From the NCBI GenBank assembly GCA_010909165.1, contig MU008171.1, positions 558,001 to 622,000 on the forward strand: a DNA stretch of 64,000 nucleotides. Reading direction: 5' to 3'. Made by a program: the position numbers and the translations under genes. This document shows, piece by piece, positions 1-11,030 of this stretch. The first letter of the stretch is position 1. Each line of letters starts with the position of its first letter. The stretch comes from Anthoceros angustus (taxonomy: Eukaryota; Streptophyta; Anthocerotopsida; Anthocerotales; Anthocerotaceae). The notes below the pieces were generated by a model. That model searched no databases and was not told the origin of the DNA. It worked only from the letters and a program-made list of their open reading frames with translations.

Positions 1-701
1 ACAGATTGCCTTACCGCACTGGGCGTGAATACCGCTATAACTCTGCAAGGCTACGGCCCGACCGCCGCATGCCCGACCTCCACTGGCCGCCCACGTGGCG
101 CCGCTTAGTCCGCCTCACGACTCAACTTCTAAGTTACTTCTCGGCGATTTATCCTGCTTTGACCCGAGTGGGGTCCTGACTTATCCTGCTACACACGTAG
201 TCCGGAGCTCGCCATAGTGGTACCGGCACGTTGCCCACTCCGAGTCTGAGTATACTCCGAGTCCACCCCGAGCGCCATCCGTGCTTATTCCTCCTTTTCC
301 GCCTTATTTTACTATTCCAACCTACCAAAAAAACAAAACCCCACTTAATTCCTACCCCCCAAGGGAAGTCCATAGTCCACAGTCACCATTGTCTAATAGA
401 TTATCTTGTTGATAATAAAGACAGACATACTTGTCCCACATCTTGTCCTCTTTCCTCACATCTCGTTGGTTGTCGCCAGCATCCCAGGTGGCTGGGATCA
501 CTTTTTACTGTTCGCGGGATTAGGATTTTGCCTAGTTCTTCTTTTACTTTGATGCTTTGGTAGTTAGCCGATAAGCCTATTTTGCAGACTTGTTAAAAAT
601 TTGTTTAAGTGATAAGCCTATTTTGGAGGCTTACCCGAACCGTGAAGCTCAGTGCTTCACAGACTCTGATATGAGCCATGACCTAATGTGGCCATGGACA
701 G
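1..701. other. No recognisable gene
   Basis: I see no coding region with family resemblance here. Short open frames exist on both strands but look random. The end of a LINE reverse transcriptase fragment lies just to the right (702 onwards), so this stretch may hold the decayed 3' part of that element, but no YxDD-type motif could be read. Confidence 0.4.
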
Positions 702-2159
702 CTATGCTGCCTCACAGCGCGATAGAGACCCATAAAATGAGTGAACAAAAGGGATAAGGTTAGCAAGCTGCCCACCTGCATCCTTGAGCTCGTCGAAAAT
801 GGCCACGCTGGAGACCGTTTTAAAAGCATTTTCGATGTCTACCTGCAATGCGACCCAATCTAGATGGGACTCCAAGATCGCCCCCACTCCGAAATCCACG
901 GACTCACACCCCCCCTCACCCTCCCCCCGGAGTAGCTATGTCGAATTGGTGAGGGCTGAGGTGACCCTGAAATTGCTCCCGAAGTTGGATGGCAATGTTG
1001 CAACTAACTACCCACAAAAACGCCTCCCCCACTTTTATGGGGCGAACCCCGGTGGTGGGCTTTGCCATAGCCAACACTTGAGCAATCCGAAAGGGGGTCT
1101 CCCCCCTTGCTGCCGTAGCCGCCAAAAGAAACAACTCCGAGAACCTGCTAGAGGGATCCTCAGGGGTAAAGTAATCTCGAAGATGGTCATAGATCGTCCC
1201 GTGACCCCCATGAAAGGCGCGCCAAAAGATAAGGGCCCAAGGCATCAGATCCAAACAAAAGGCTTCTCGGTAGTCCCTAATGTCTGCCAAAATAGGGTGG
1301 CTCGATGTCGGATGGAGGGCGTAAAGGGTGCTGATAATCTCCTCTGAAGCCAGCGCCACTGGCACAACATGGAGAACCCGAGCATCCCGAGCATAATCAC
1401 TAGCACCAAGTAAAAGACACCGCTTAAGACGCGCCTTCCCGGGGTCCAGACGAACACCATCCACCTCAGTGGAGTTTAACCAAGACCTCACTGCGCACCC
1501 ACACTCTTCTTTTAGAGCCTCCCAGTCCCCAGCACGGAAATGGTGGAGACGGGAGATAACTTGAAAATCCGCCGCGAGAGCATCGAAGGACACTACCTGG
1601 GGAGAAAAAGAAACAATGCCCAAGCAGTTTCTTCCTGGGGATCTTGCGAGAGATGCTCGAAGGAGAACCGATAGGCCAGACGGAGGTCATCTTGAAGGTG
1701 CCTCAGGAGGCATCGAAATAGGCGAGGTCCAGAAAAACGGGTCTCGTAGAGAGCCAAAAGGTGATCGGCTTGTCTGTGAAGCCATTCCAAGGATCCTGAA
1801 GAAGGCCCAGAGTGAGAACCTGGACTTGGAGCTTGGGGAGCAGCAACAGAAGAAGCCAGCCGCAATTGAGCCTCCCACGTTGTCCGGTCGAAGTCCTTGT
1901 AAACCAAGCCGATGTGGTTCCTAACCCCCACAGGCCCAGCTGTGACAGGGATGCCTCCCACACCCGGGAGTGAATCGACATCCAAGGGCCATATCCTGTC
2001 CCGGGCAGAGGTCGAAGAAGAAGGCCCCATACCATAGAAGACCCTAAAAGAGAACCCAATGTGAACCTGGGCACCACCGTACTTGGCCAGTGCTGGGCAC
2101 CACCGGAGCCTGTCCTTATGGTGGGCTGCCGCTTGACCTGTCCTTGTGGAGGGCCCCAC
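702..2159 (-). pseudogene. Broken non-LTR (LINE-type) reverse transcriptase
   Basis: Three minus-strand frames follow each other: 2159-1593, 1623-916 and 899-702. The middle one carries the run TGVRPIKVGEAFLW, then LSPHQFDIATPGG. The last begins with the conserved VDIENAFKTVSSVAIFDEL and ends at LIPFVHSFYG. This order (RPI-xVGE, LSPxQxGVxxPGG, VDxxNAFNxVSR, LxPFVxxFY) is that of reverse transcriptases of a plant/protist LINE type. The catalytic aspartate of motif A is present (VDIENAF), but the second motif (YxDD) is not seen. Frames change near 1600 and 905, so the gene is dead. The N-terminal 188 codons are unrecognised. Family assignment is from motif memory; which LINE clade it belongs to is not determined. 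Confidence 0.7.
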
Positions 2160-2240
2160 CCGACGTGCCCCTGTGGTGGACTACCCGACTATCCCTATGG
2201 TGGGCCCCACCAGACCTGACCTATGGAGGGCCCCACGTCT
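2098..2240. repeat. Short tandem repeat, about 27-30 bp unit
   Basis: Five imperfect copies of a unit built on CCTATGGTGGGCCCCACC, with variants CTTGTGGAGGGCCCCACC and CCTGTGGTGGACTACCCG, follow one another. The array sits at the 5' side of the LINE fragment. No coding role is evident. Confidence 0.6.
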
Positions 2241-3411
2241 GCGGGCGCCTTGGCGGGCCACACCTCGTCCCAACTCTGCTGCGTGACATCGCTCGCACCT
2301 CCGCAGCGACGGCGCGCCTGCGGCTCGACTCTGCTCGGCCCGCACCACCACGTGACCGCGGCCCGTGACTCGTTCGTCGCGGCCCTCCTCCGCCACGCGG
2401 CCGGGGGCCACCGCACGGCCCATGCCAACGGCGCTGCCGGCCCTAAAGCCACCGTGCGGCCCGGCCACATGCGGCAGTGAGGGCGAGTGTCACGCCATAG
2501 CCGCATAGCGATCATAAGTCGCCTAAAGCTAACCTATGCCTCTACTTTAATAAATCAAACTATTCATGGACTCACATGGAGACACGACCAGTGCTTGCAG
2601 CCTGCATAACTTACTAGGCCACACACCACAGGTAACAGTCACAAATGATGTACCAGCCACAAATGTGCAAAAATCCGCTTTCTCTTATGCGGTTGAGCGT
2701 CCTACACATCACTATCGAGAGTTGTCACAAGAGGGTGAGGGAACCCTTGGGATCTGTATGGCTGTCCTCCTTGAACAAGACATCAACAATCCATGGTGTT
2801 CTATGGATTGCCGTTATTTGTAGTTCCCACCCTAGCTGCTAGCTCACCGCCGTCACTCTTAACTACCGGCCTAGATTTCGAAGAGGCATGTGCTTTACCC
2901 GCGCGTCCGGAGGGATCACCGCTGCTTCGCCTTAATTGCGCTTGTCCTTCATGTCGGTTCGCACGACTTGACCTCATCCAAACACACACGCCTCTCATGC
3001 ATACCATGACATCCACATCACATCATTAAAGACATGTGTACATACCATCTAGCCACCCGCGCAGCCACTCACCTCCCACACGCGCGTGCCTGTATCCCAC
3101 ATATATGCACACAAAATGACTGGACATGTCCTTCACGGTCATGTCCTATTCACACCACCCAAACTGACATGACCTTTGTGCGCCATGGCACGAGCCCCTC
3201 TCGCTGGTGGCCACCAAGGCTGGTGCACCGCCTTCCCTCGCACTGTGGCCTACCGCCCGCCACCGCCCAAAACCACCACGCGGCCCCCCCAGGCCGGGAG
3301 CCCTAGGCGCCGTCGTGGGCCACTGTGCACCTCCCTGCCTGCCGCCCGCTCGCCACCGCCCAAAACCACGTTGCGGCCTGGCCCCATGCCCCTGAGGTGC
3401 TAAGCCCTACG
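2241..3411. other. Spacer with two GC-rich blocks
   Basis: Two GC-rich stretches (about 2265-2475 and 3180-3400) are separated by AT-richer DNA. The second contains two copies of a segment around CGCCACCGCCCAAAACCAC, about 100 bp apart. Long open frames in these blocks are due to lack of A/T in stop codons and show no family features. I see no gene. Confidence 0.4.
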
Positions 3412-3623
3412 TAACAATATTATACAGACTATGTAGAAATAAATCACATCATTAAGTAATTACATTGTATATCAAGAAAGGGGTTAAAGTGCTTATGCAT
3501 GAAAAGACAACTTAAACTAAATGTGAAAAGACATAACGCTTCTCAAGCGTAACCCTAATGAACGGTCATGTACTATAGCTTTAACTAAACCCAATTAATA
3601 CAACCCTAATCATGACTCCAACA
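3412..3623 (-). repeat. 3' LTR of the copia element
   Basis: In element orientation it starts TGTTGGAGTCATGATT and ends TATAATATTGTTA. It matches the copy at 9965-10180 almost base for base. The exact outer border is uncertain because the adjacent bases CATCTATT follow both copies. Confidence 0.85.
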
Positions 3624-3645
3624 CATCTATTCATACTCCCACTTG
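3624..3645 (-). other. Polypurine tract of the copia element
   Basis: On the minus strand CAAGTGGGAGTATG lies directly before the 3' LTR. CAAGTGGGAG is the usual plus-strand primer context of plant copia elements. The following AATAGATG could belong to the LTR. Confidence 0.6.
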
Positions 3646-3907
3646 TTGATCATGATTTCGAATTGTACAGGCCCCTCCGAGCTCATGCAGTCGCCGTGGA
3701 ACTGGAGTTCAGCTGGTGTATTGATTCTTCTAGCGCCATAGCCCGCTTCTTAATGTTACGCCCGCCTTCTAGCCATATCTGAGCAAGATGCCTTGTTCCA
3801 GCGTGAAGACGGCACAAATGAGGTGCGCCTTCCTCTTAACGCTGGCATACTTCCTGAGTCTCTTACTCTCTGAGGTGCTAGAGCGCAAGATTGCTGCGCT
3901 TTTCACC

Positions 3908-4677
3908 ATGTCTCCGTCCTCGTCAGAGTCCGATGCTGCTCCCAAGCGCCGAGCTCAACCTCGTGACGCCTTGGGCAGATTTGCTGCACCGAGAACAACT
4001 GCCCAAGTGAGCTCTGCTGCTACTAAGCCAGCAAAGAGAGGAAGAGGACGCCCCAAGGGAACCACGAAGGCTGTCTTAGAGCAAAGAAGAGCCGCAGCTG
4101 ACAAGTCCGTGAAGAAGCATCCTGCTCAGCCGAGTACCGTGATTCAAGATGAAGCTCAGCCCTCACTGCCTCTGAAATTTCCTAGGCCCAACGATTATCT
4201 ACAGGAGACTAAACTGGTGAGTTATGCAACTCTTGCTCGTCCTCAAACGCCAATCTGGTACAAGACCTGTGACTATGGAAGAGTCGAGATCATCATGAAG
4301 CGTGTTGATGTGCGTTCCTGTCGCGCCTACCCAGGGCACGTTGTAAGCATATATCGTAAGTCCCCTTGCCGTTTACATCCTGCTGTGTTTCCATTTATGC
4401 TGACCAAGCCTTAGCCATCTATTGCTAACTACTCCCACTGTCTCCTGAAGGTTCCAACTTGAGGATTGAAGAAGAGGAAGATCTTGAAATAGAGGAGAGG
4501 ATTTCCTATGAAGAGCGTAGGAAACGTAATTCTCCAAGGTCTGATGAGAGCTTCTCATCTGTTAGCGACTACGGAAAAGATTCATATGAGGATGAATCTG
4601 CCTCAGAGTCTTTACAGTCTGGAGAGGAAATTGATTTCGGTTACTCCTCAGATCCTAGTTTCGACTCTGGTTTTTAG
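3908..4677 (+). CDS. AT-hook protein ORF antisense inside the copia element
   Basis: Reading the plus strand, opposite to the retroelement, a frame runs 3788-4414 and continues in a second frame at 4459-4677. I prefer the start at 3908 (MSPSSSESDAAPKRRAQPRD), because the upstream part is hydrophobic and unlike the rest. Around residue 45 is KRGRGRPKGT, a classical AT-hook for minor-groove DNA binding. The C-terminal part is strongly acidic and Ser-rich (EEEEDLEIEERISYEERRKR, then SESLQSGEEIDFGYSSD). A GTAAGC donor-like site near 4344 suggests an intron between the two pieces, but the exact splice that keeps frame is not clear. It occupies the 1.1 kb between the RNase H end and the 3' LTR, where copia elements normally have no gene. 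It could be a captured host gene or an element-specific accessory ORF. No function can be assigned beyond probable DNA binding. Confidence 0.5.
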
Positions 4678-4711
4678 GTTTGCTTGGATTAGACCTTGTT
4701 GGTAGTTGAGG

Positions 4712-6110
4712 TCAAGAACTCGCTTGAGTCCCCAAGCCCCAAACTCTGAACATGTTTGTTGTGGAGCTCTCGGCTGAGAGCCTTGGTAAGTATGTCCGCA
4801 GGATTGTCTTGAGTCGGTACATATTGCGCTCAATTTTTCCTGTTGTCACGGACCTCGATGTAGTGGTATTCGACCTCCACATGTTTCGTGCGTGCATGAA
4901 ACACCGGGTTCTTAGCAAGTGACATGGAACCACGATTGTTTTGTTAACACTGTCTGTGGGAATTGGTATACCCAAGTCCCGGAAGAGTAACTTGCACCAC
5001 ACAATTTCTTTAGGCGCGTCGACTCTATACTGCTTGATCGAGGATAAAGCCACGATGGGCTGTTTTTGCTCGACCAGATGGTCCTCCAAGAATCGATATG
5101 ACATAGCCAGAGATGATTTTCTCACAATATCACCTGCATAGTCAGAGTCTGTGAAGACTTCGAGGTCTAGGGGTTTTCCCTTCTCATGTTTGTATCTGAT
5201 GCCCATGTTGGCTGTGCCTTTTAGGTATCGGAAGACACGTTTCAAACTAGTCCAGTGTTCTTGACCTGGATTCTCCAAGAATTGCGAGAGTACGCTTGTG
5301 GTGTAGGCAACTTCTAACCTTGTTGTGTTTGAAGCATATATCAACTTCCCAACACCCTGCCTGTAAGGAATTCCCCTCATATGTTCCTTTTCTTCTTGTG
5401 TTGAAGGGGACATGAGCTTGCTAAGCCTCAGTCCTGTGGGCATGGGTGTTGCAGCAGGTTTGGCATCCTTGAGGCCAAGTTGCTCTGCACTTTCCGAGAT
5501 ATCTAGGTGTAAGTGTCATAATCCTAGCCTGCCTATTTCTTTGTATGTGTATACCAAGGCTATGTAAAGGTCCAAGACGGACATTTTGAATCTCTTAGCA
5601 AGCATGTCATTATTTCTTTATAAAGTCCTGGCTGCTTGATGTAATCAAGTCGCCAACGATACCGCCAGTAACAGACACATCTTCTTTTTGTAAATGTAGA
5701 GGCTACCGTCACAAGGCTTTTAGTGAAGTCTAGGGCTTGGAGTTAGTCCAACTCGCATTCCACTTCATAGCATTTAAGACCATACGGACACTTGATAAGT
5801 CTACATACATGGTCCTCTTTCCTTCCACCTCAAAACCGGAGGTTCGCATGTATATCTCTCGTGTCCATTTTCCATGCAAGAAGGCGCTTTAACGCCATAC
5901 ATTTGCAGTTCATAATCATTGTATGTTGATCTGCAAGGAGGACCGAGTGTGGCTAGTTTTACAACGGAGCGAAAGTCTCTAAGTAATCAAGTCCAGAATC
6001 GAGAGAATCCTCTTGCTACTAGCCTAGCTTTGTACATCAAAGGTACCATCAGCTTTCACCTTTAATTTGAAGACCCATTTACAAGACACCATTTTCCGCC
6101 AGGGGTAATT
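4712..6110 (-). pseudogene. Copia reverse transcriptase / RNase H remains
   Basis: The RNase H half is open at 5443-4712. It shows GVGKLIYASNTTRLEVAYTTSVLSQF, then RVFRYLKGTANMGIRY, then LEVFTDSDYAGD, the conserved end of copia pol in which the DSDYAGD aspartates bind metal. The preceding reverse transcriptase domain is largely destroyed. Its beginning can still be read around 6090 as CKWVFKLKVKADGTFDV, soon followed by stops. The YVDD active site was not found. Substrate and role in an intact element would be cDNA synthesis from the element RNA and removal of the RNA strand. Confidence 0.8.
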
Positions 6111-6375
6111 TTGCTATCTCCCATGTGCCATTTTCTATGAGCGAGTCATATTCTAATCAGATAGCTTTCTCCCACTCCTTGTGATCGGTCTAGTCAAGCC
6201 TCAAGATAGGTTTGAGGTTCTATGGGATCAAGAGAGGTTGCATTGACCCTCACATTATGGGAAGAAGTTCAAGTCAGGCACAATAATAATCGGGGTCTTC
6301 ATCACGAGTAGGATATCGCGGACGAGTTCGCTCGAGGTGCTTCATCGGGTTCATCGTATGTCCTCAAGCGTGTCA

Positions 6376-7338
6376 TCACCGTATCAAGCTGGGTCGTTGA
6401 GCAAGATCATCGTTGTGTATCATCAGGATCGGAGGAAATTGATCTGTATGATGTTGCGGGCATAGTGGTCGCCATCTAGAGCGCTGCATCGCATATTCCC
6501 CACCAGGAGCAATATTCTCAATGGAGCTAGGACCGAGTGCCATGGTCGGAAAGATCAAAATGAGTGACCGAGATGTCATCCATCCATCTGTAGGAGGATG
6601 TGCTCCCACCGAAGCCCAAGTGCGTGCCTCATTAAAGGTAACACTCCGAGCATAAATAACTTTGTTGGTGGGAACATCATACGGTTTGTATGCTTTTATG
6701 CCCTCTGATATCCCAAAGATGAGTAGCTTTCTAGCTTTGTCTCGAAAGCTTCTTCCGCTTCTCTTTAGGGATAAAGGCGTAGGCAAGGCAACCAAAGGTC
6801 CTTAAATGTTTAAGAGATGGCTTCCTTCCGTGAACACCTCATATGGGGTCTCCATTAACGTTAGTAGGTAACTGCTATGAGGTAAGTTGAAGTCATAAGG
6901 GCCTCACCAATATGGCAGCGCGTCATGGAGCAAAGAGGAGGTCATCTCCTGCAATGTAAGGTTGAGACGCTTTGCCACCCCGTTCTGCTGTGGAGTGTAG
7001 ACAACTGTGAGTTGTCTACCTATTCCTTCATCCTTGCAATAGGCCTGGAATTCATTTGATGTGAATTCCCCACCATTATTTGATCTTAAGGTTTTCACCG
7101 CTCGCCCATCGCTCAAAACTTGATATACTCCTTGAAGTAGGAGAAACACTCGCTCTGCTTGGGATGTATGTTGTGACAACCTGCTCTTGTCATCGGTGAA
7201 TGTGAGGAAATATTTTCCTCCACCAATTGAATCACAGAGGTCCACACAATCTGTGGACAAGTTCAAGAAGATCACTTGCGGTGAGGGGCCTGATTTTGAA
7301 GGTCGCTTGATGTCTCTTAGAAAGAACACAAGCCTCAC
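6376..7338 (-). pseudogene. Copia integrase, broken
   Basis: The catalytic core part (7338-6904) contains FTDDKSR, then LRSNNGGEFTSNEFQAYC, then YTPQQNGVAKRLN. These correspond to the copia integrase core, with the second D replaced in the usual D-N-GGEF context by SNNGGEF. The expected motif is SDNGGEF, so a catalytic aspartate appears lost. The C-terminal part is at 6795-6376 in another frame (ISEGIKAYKPYDVPTNKVIYARSVTFNE), typical of the integrase-RT linker. A frame break lies between them near 6850. In a live element the enzyme joins cDNA to the genome. Confidence 0.8.
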
Positions 7339-8044
7339 ATAATGGAATTGAGGTCAAGGGACCAATGGGTCCATCCTGGTAAAGGTCACTAACTGCTAAC
7401 TTTTGCAGCTTTGCCATGTGTGGGTGACCTAAGCGGGCATGCCACAACTTAGATTTAGCTATCTGTGCTGATGCCTTGGAGACATCCTGTGTCAGGTGGG
7501 ACTCAACTATTCCACTATTCAAATGGAGACGGAACAGGTCATGGTCCGAAGACCCATATGCAAGTACCTTCCTATGGTCAAATGCATCTATTATCTGACA
7601 GTCTGTTCTAGTAAATAGCACATGGCTGCTATTGTCTGCATTCAGTCTTCTAACTGAGATGAGGTTTCTTGTCATGTCAGGTACATAGTAGACATCCTGC
7701 AATTTGAGGGTTAGTCCAACAAAGTCTCTGATACCTCGACCGGGACAAGAGACCTATCGTCTCAAGATACACATCTTGGTCAAGTGGCACTGTATGTTAA
7801 GAATGCGTTTTGTCAAAGCAAATATGAGCTGTGGCTCTGTGTCGAGATACCACTCTGGTGGGTTTAAAATATGCTTTGGCACAAGCATGTGGGTAGCAGT
7901 GGACTTGCAAACTCCCTTGTTCCAATCAAGTAGCGTATGGAGTATTTTGCTTCTTGACCACAACGTGTGTCTCATTGAAGATCCCTCCTTGCGAGGAATT
8001 CCATGCTTCTTGACACTCACGTTCCCAATGGCTGTAACTTGCAC
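7232..8044 (-). pseudogene. Copia protease and GAG-pre-integrase domain, broken
   Basis: The 7702-7232 frame has VYYVPDMTRNLISVRRLNAD, then a histidine/cysteine zinc-binding region LWHARLGHPHMAKLQKL followed by CEACVLSKRHQATF. This is the HHCC pre-integrase domain. Upstream at 8044-7754 the protease region is recognisable as WYLDTEPQLIFALTK, where the usual motif is WxLDTGAxxHI; the catalytic DTG reads DTE. Frame breaks separate the parts, so no active polyprotein can form. Confidence 0.75.
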
Positions 8045-8047
8045 CGA

Positions 8048-8829
8048 TTACAAGTACCGCCTTTTGGTTTTCTTGTATAGAGTGTTGGTTCCCTGTTGAC
8101 CAGCACCCTTGAAATTACTGCTACTTCCACCTTTTGAGAAGGTTCTTCTACCCCCTCGTACTTGGTTGGATGTGTACAGGGCCTGCTGCTTCCCTGCACG
8201 CCTATAGTTGGTCTTGCTTGCTTCCTCTTGAAGCATTGAGCTCACCAACTGTGAAAAGCTCATCTCCGGCATTTCCACACCTTGTTTCTTGGCTAACAAT
8301 GCTGTGGTCTGCGGCAGATGTGAAGTCACAAAGTGTGACCACGATTCGGAAGAGAAAGAAGGAGTCTCATCACCATTTCATCGTCTCCTATGGTGACTTT
8401 GGAGGCACCTCAAGCCTTGAAGCTAGGGTCTGAAGGTACTCACGTGCTTTTCCACCGAGTCCCCATCCTTCATTCTCAAATTTTGGAAGTTTCAGATCAG
8501 ACCGACCATGTTACGCCTGCGTAGAGTTCCTTGAGGCGAGTTAGGATTTCGGCTGAAGTCTTCACCCCAGCAGTCTGCCTCAACATTTCATATGTTAGAC
8601 CATTGCGTATGAGGTACTTGGCTCCGCTGTCTTTAGCTAACCAATCTGCTTTCCCTGTTGTCCCTTCGCCAGGATACTCTACCTTTCCGGTTGCATATTT
8701 AAGGAGGCCTCTCATCTCGAGAACACCCTCCATCCGGATGAGCCAGATATCAAAGTCATTGCTTGAACTGTCCTTTTCTTTTGAAGGATTCACTACTACC
8801 AAAGTTAGAAGACAAGGTGTATCACCCAT
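8048..8829 (-). pseudogene. Copia gag, broken
   Basis: The N-terminal frame at 8829-8497 reads like a copia gag: FDIWLIRMEGVLEMRGLLKY, then AKYLIRNGLTYEMLRQTAG and AEILTRLKELY. The continuation at 8329-8048 is rich in Lys, Arg, Gln and Ser (SFSQLVSSMLQEEASK, then basic Gly-rich sequence), fitting the nucleocapsid end. A CCHC zinc knuckle was not clearly seen. The two frames are separated by about 170 bp of broken reading frame. Confidence 0.75.
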
Positions 8830-9113
8830 GTTTACGGGTATAGAGCTCTTCTATGATGTTCGACCGCTTTATTGAAGACGTTTCCAAAATCGTCTAGATC
8901 ACTTTCGATCGTTCCATTCATTATTACTTACGGTGCATGTTGGTTTTGGCGTTGCGGTTTGATCCCATGATGCAAGGTCGCTATCCTAGCACTTCTCATC
9001 TCATATTTGTTATAGGCGTAAGTTGAACATGAAGGACAAGAATTTGGTGAGTCAAACTTCCTTTCACGATTTGTTTTACTTACGTGCTTGCAGCAATACC
9101 TCGAATCTTTGGG

Positions 9114-9605
9114 TTAGACAACTCGGGTTTTAATAGCATTACAAGTTTGTAATCTATATGCAAGTCGTTCTTTTACATCCTGCAAATCGATACTAGCTGC
9201 AGAAACATGACCTGAAATCTGGTTGAATCTATTTTCAACATTCCTATTGTTAGTTTCAAGACGCTGAACAATTGTGTTTACAGTGGTTGATTGTGCAGCG
9301 CCAGTCGTGAGGAAGCTGCGTTGGCGTACAATTTCAGCAAGTGGTTGATTTTGTACAGCGCTCCTCTCCACTGTGAATGTCAGGTCGAGTTCTGTTGGGA
9401 ACAGCAATTCAAGTAGTGTGTTGAATGCTCCCTTCAGTGTCTCTGTTTGCGCCGGTTGAGTCCTGTGCCTGTGGCTCCATTGTTGGACACACACATGTAA
9501 TTGATTGGCAAGGGTAAATCTGTCAGCGACTATGTATCGATTCTGCCTAGGATTGTTGTTCCCCCTAGGATTTTCCTGGGGAGCAAGATAGATATAATTT
9601 GCCAT
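9114..9605 (-). CDS. Extra ORF between primer site and gag of the copia element
   Basis: A clean 163-codon frame starts 350 bp inside the element, directly after the primer site region and before gag. Plant copia elements usually start gag here, so this position is unusual. The protein begins MANYIYLAPQENPRGNNN. It has a probable helical, amphipathic C-terminal third (TIVQRLETNNRNVENRFNQI, then DLQDVKERLAYRLQ) that looks suited to coiled-coil assembly. There are no Cys/His clusters, transmembrane segments or enzyme motifs that I recognise. It is intact while gag and pol are broken. I do not recognise the family; it could be a divergent gag-like structural protein or an unrelated accessory protein. 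Confidence 0.5.
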   Translation of the reverse strand: MANYIYLAPQENPRGNNNPRQNRYIVADRFTLANQLHVCVQQWSHRHRTQPAQTETLKGAFNTLLELLFPTELDLTFTVERSAVQNQPLAEIVRQRSFLTTGAAQSTTVNTIVQRLETNNRNVENRFNQISGHVSAASIDLQDVKERLAYRLQTCNAIKTRVV

Positions 9606-9952
9606 GGCCTTGAGCCAGGATTGTTATATCTAAAATGCAGAATTTCTGCATTATAGAGATCCTTTTATATAAATCATATACACTAATCACTATTAGGCGC
9701 TTGTTCTAGTGCATCTGCATGGAATTGTCTAAACTGACAATTTAATGGAAATGCATTAGAAAATCTGCGATTCAAGACGATTCTGTTAGATTTTTCTAAA
9801 AGAAAATATCAGAAACTATTTTCTTGAAAATCTTCTTGTTTCTTTCTTTTGAACTCATTTTCAAAATAGAAAGACTAAAGAAGATAAATTCGTGCACATT
9901 TTCTAGTGCAGAATTTCAATGCGCATCTTCCTAGATGCATTCTACATAGTGA

Positions 9953-9964
9953 GCTCTGATACCA
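9953..9964 (-). other. Primer binding site (initiator Met tRNA)
   Basis: The minus strand reads TGGTATCAGAGC immediately after the LTR end. This is the sequence complementary to the 3' end of plant initiator methionine tRNA and used to prime minus-strand cDNA. Confidence 0.9.
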
Positions 9965-10180
9965 TAACAATATTATACAGATTATGTAGAAATAAATCAC
10001 ATCATTAAGTAATTACATTGTATATCAAGAAAGGGGTTAAAGTGCTTATGCATGAAAAGACAACTTAAACTAAATGTGAAAAGACATAACGCTTTCTCAA
10101 GCGACGTAACCCTAATGAACGGTCATGTACTATAGCTTTAACTAAACCCAATTAATACAACCCTAATCATGACTCCAACA
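9965..10180 (-). repeat. 5' LTR of the copia element
   Basis: It is a direct repeat of 3412-3623 and adjoins the primer binding site, so it is the 5' LTR in element orientation. It carries TATTGTTA at its inner end. Confidence 0.85.
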
Positions 10181-10187
10181 CATCTAT

Positions 10188-10589
10188 TACACACTACTGT
10201 GCAGCCGCCTGTGCACCCTTCCTACTTATCAGGCCGCCCTGCTCCTTGCCTTATTGCCAGCCAGCCAGCCTCCCGCTCCTCGCATGCCTGCCGCTGAACG
10301 CCAAAGCCGATGCGTGAAAATTGCCAAAGAAGCAATGGTACTCCCCATCAAGGAGTGCAATGGTGGGGTGTAGGGTTATCGGGCCGAAGGGGTCAAGAAA
10401 ATAGTAAGGGAAGGGAAAGCAAGGAAGAGGCACCAGCCAATAAGGGAGAAAAGAGAAAACCATAGACTTGTTGAGTGGTAGGTGGCCACCTATGGAGCAT
10501 AGGGCATTGTAGGAAGAACACCGCCATTAGATATCCATGCAGGCGTCACGCCATGAACATACGTGTAGGAACGACAACCTCAATCCTAG
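10188..10589. other. No recognisable gene
   Basis: Flank of the copia element. A 70-codon minus frame at 10251-10463 has no family features. I see nothing else. Confidence 0.4.
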
Positions 10590-11030
10590 CCTTTGGTGTT
10601 TTCAGCTGCCTTTTTCCATTGTTTCACAATTATAGTTTATTAAAGTAATAGTTAATCCCATCCTTTTGTGATTTGAGTTGTCTTTTCCCGTTGTTTCACT
10701 GTTATAGTTGGTTATCGTGATAGTTAATCTCAGCCCAGTGGTTCGTGCTTTGAACTACCCTTTTGTGATTTGAGTTGCCTTTTTCCGTTGTTTCACAATT
10801 AGGGTTGGTTACCGTAACAGTTAGTCTCAGCCTAGGCGTTCATGCTTTGAAGTTCCCTTTTGTGATTTGAGTTGCCTTTTCCCGGTATTTTACAATTATG
10901 GTTGGTTATTCGGATTGTGAATCTCAGCCCAGTCGTTCATGCTTTGAACTGCTTTTTCCCTTTGTTTCACAATTGTCGTTAATTCATATGATAGTTAATC
11001 CCAGCTTTTTGTGTTGTTTTATAATTATGA
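10590..11030. repeat. Tandem repeat, about 100-110 bp unit
   Basis: Four to five imperfect copies of a unit containing TTTTGTGATTTGAGTTG, then TTTTTCCGTTGTTTCACAAT, then GGTTGGTTACCGTAACAGTTA, then TCTCAGCCCAGTCGTTCATG. Copies drift from each other and the last is truncated. It is non-coding. Confidence 0.75.

Larger units (their letters stand above)
3412..10180 (-). mobile_element. Ty1/copia LTR retrotransposon, decayed
   Basis: Two nearly identical direct repeats of about 212-216 bp (3412-3623 and 9965-10180) bound a 6.3-kb interior read on the minus strand. Next to the right-hand LTR is a perfect TGGTATCAGAGC primer site complementary to initiator Met tRNA, the usual plant copia site. A purine-rich tract lies beside the left-hand LTR. 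The interior holds gag, protease, GAG-pre-integrase, integrase, reverse transcriptase and RNase H remains in the copia order (integrase before RT). Frames are broken in many places, so the element is not autonomous. The two LTRs are still very alike (small indels such as CTTCTCAAGCGTAACC versus CTTTCTCAAGCGACGTAACC), which suggests a fairly recent insertion. I could not identify a clear target-site duplication. Confidence 0.9.
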
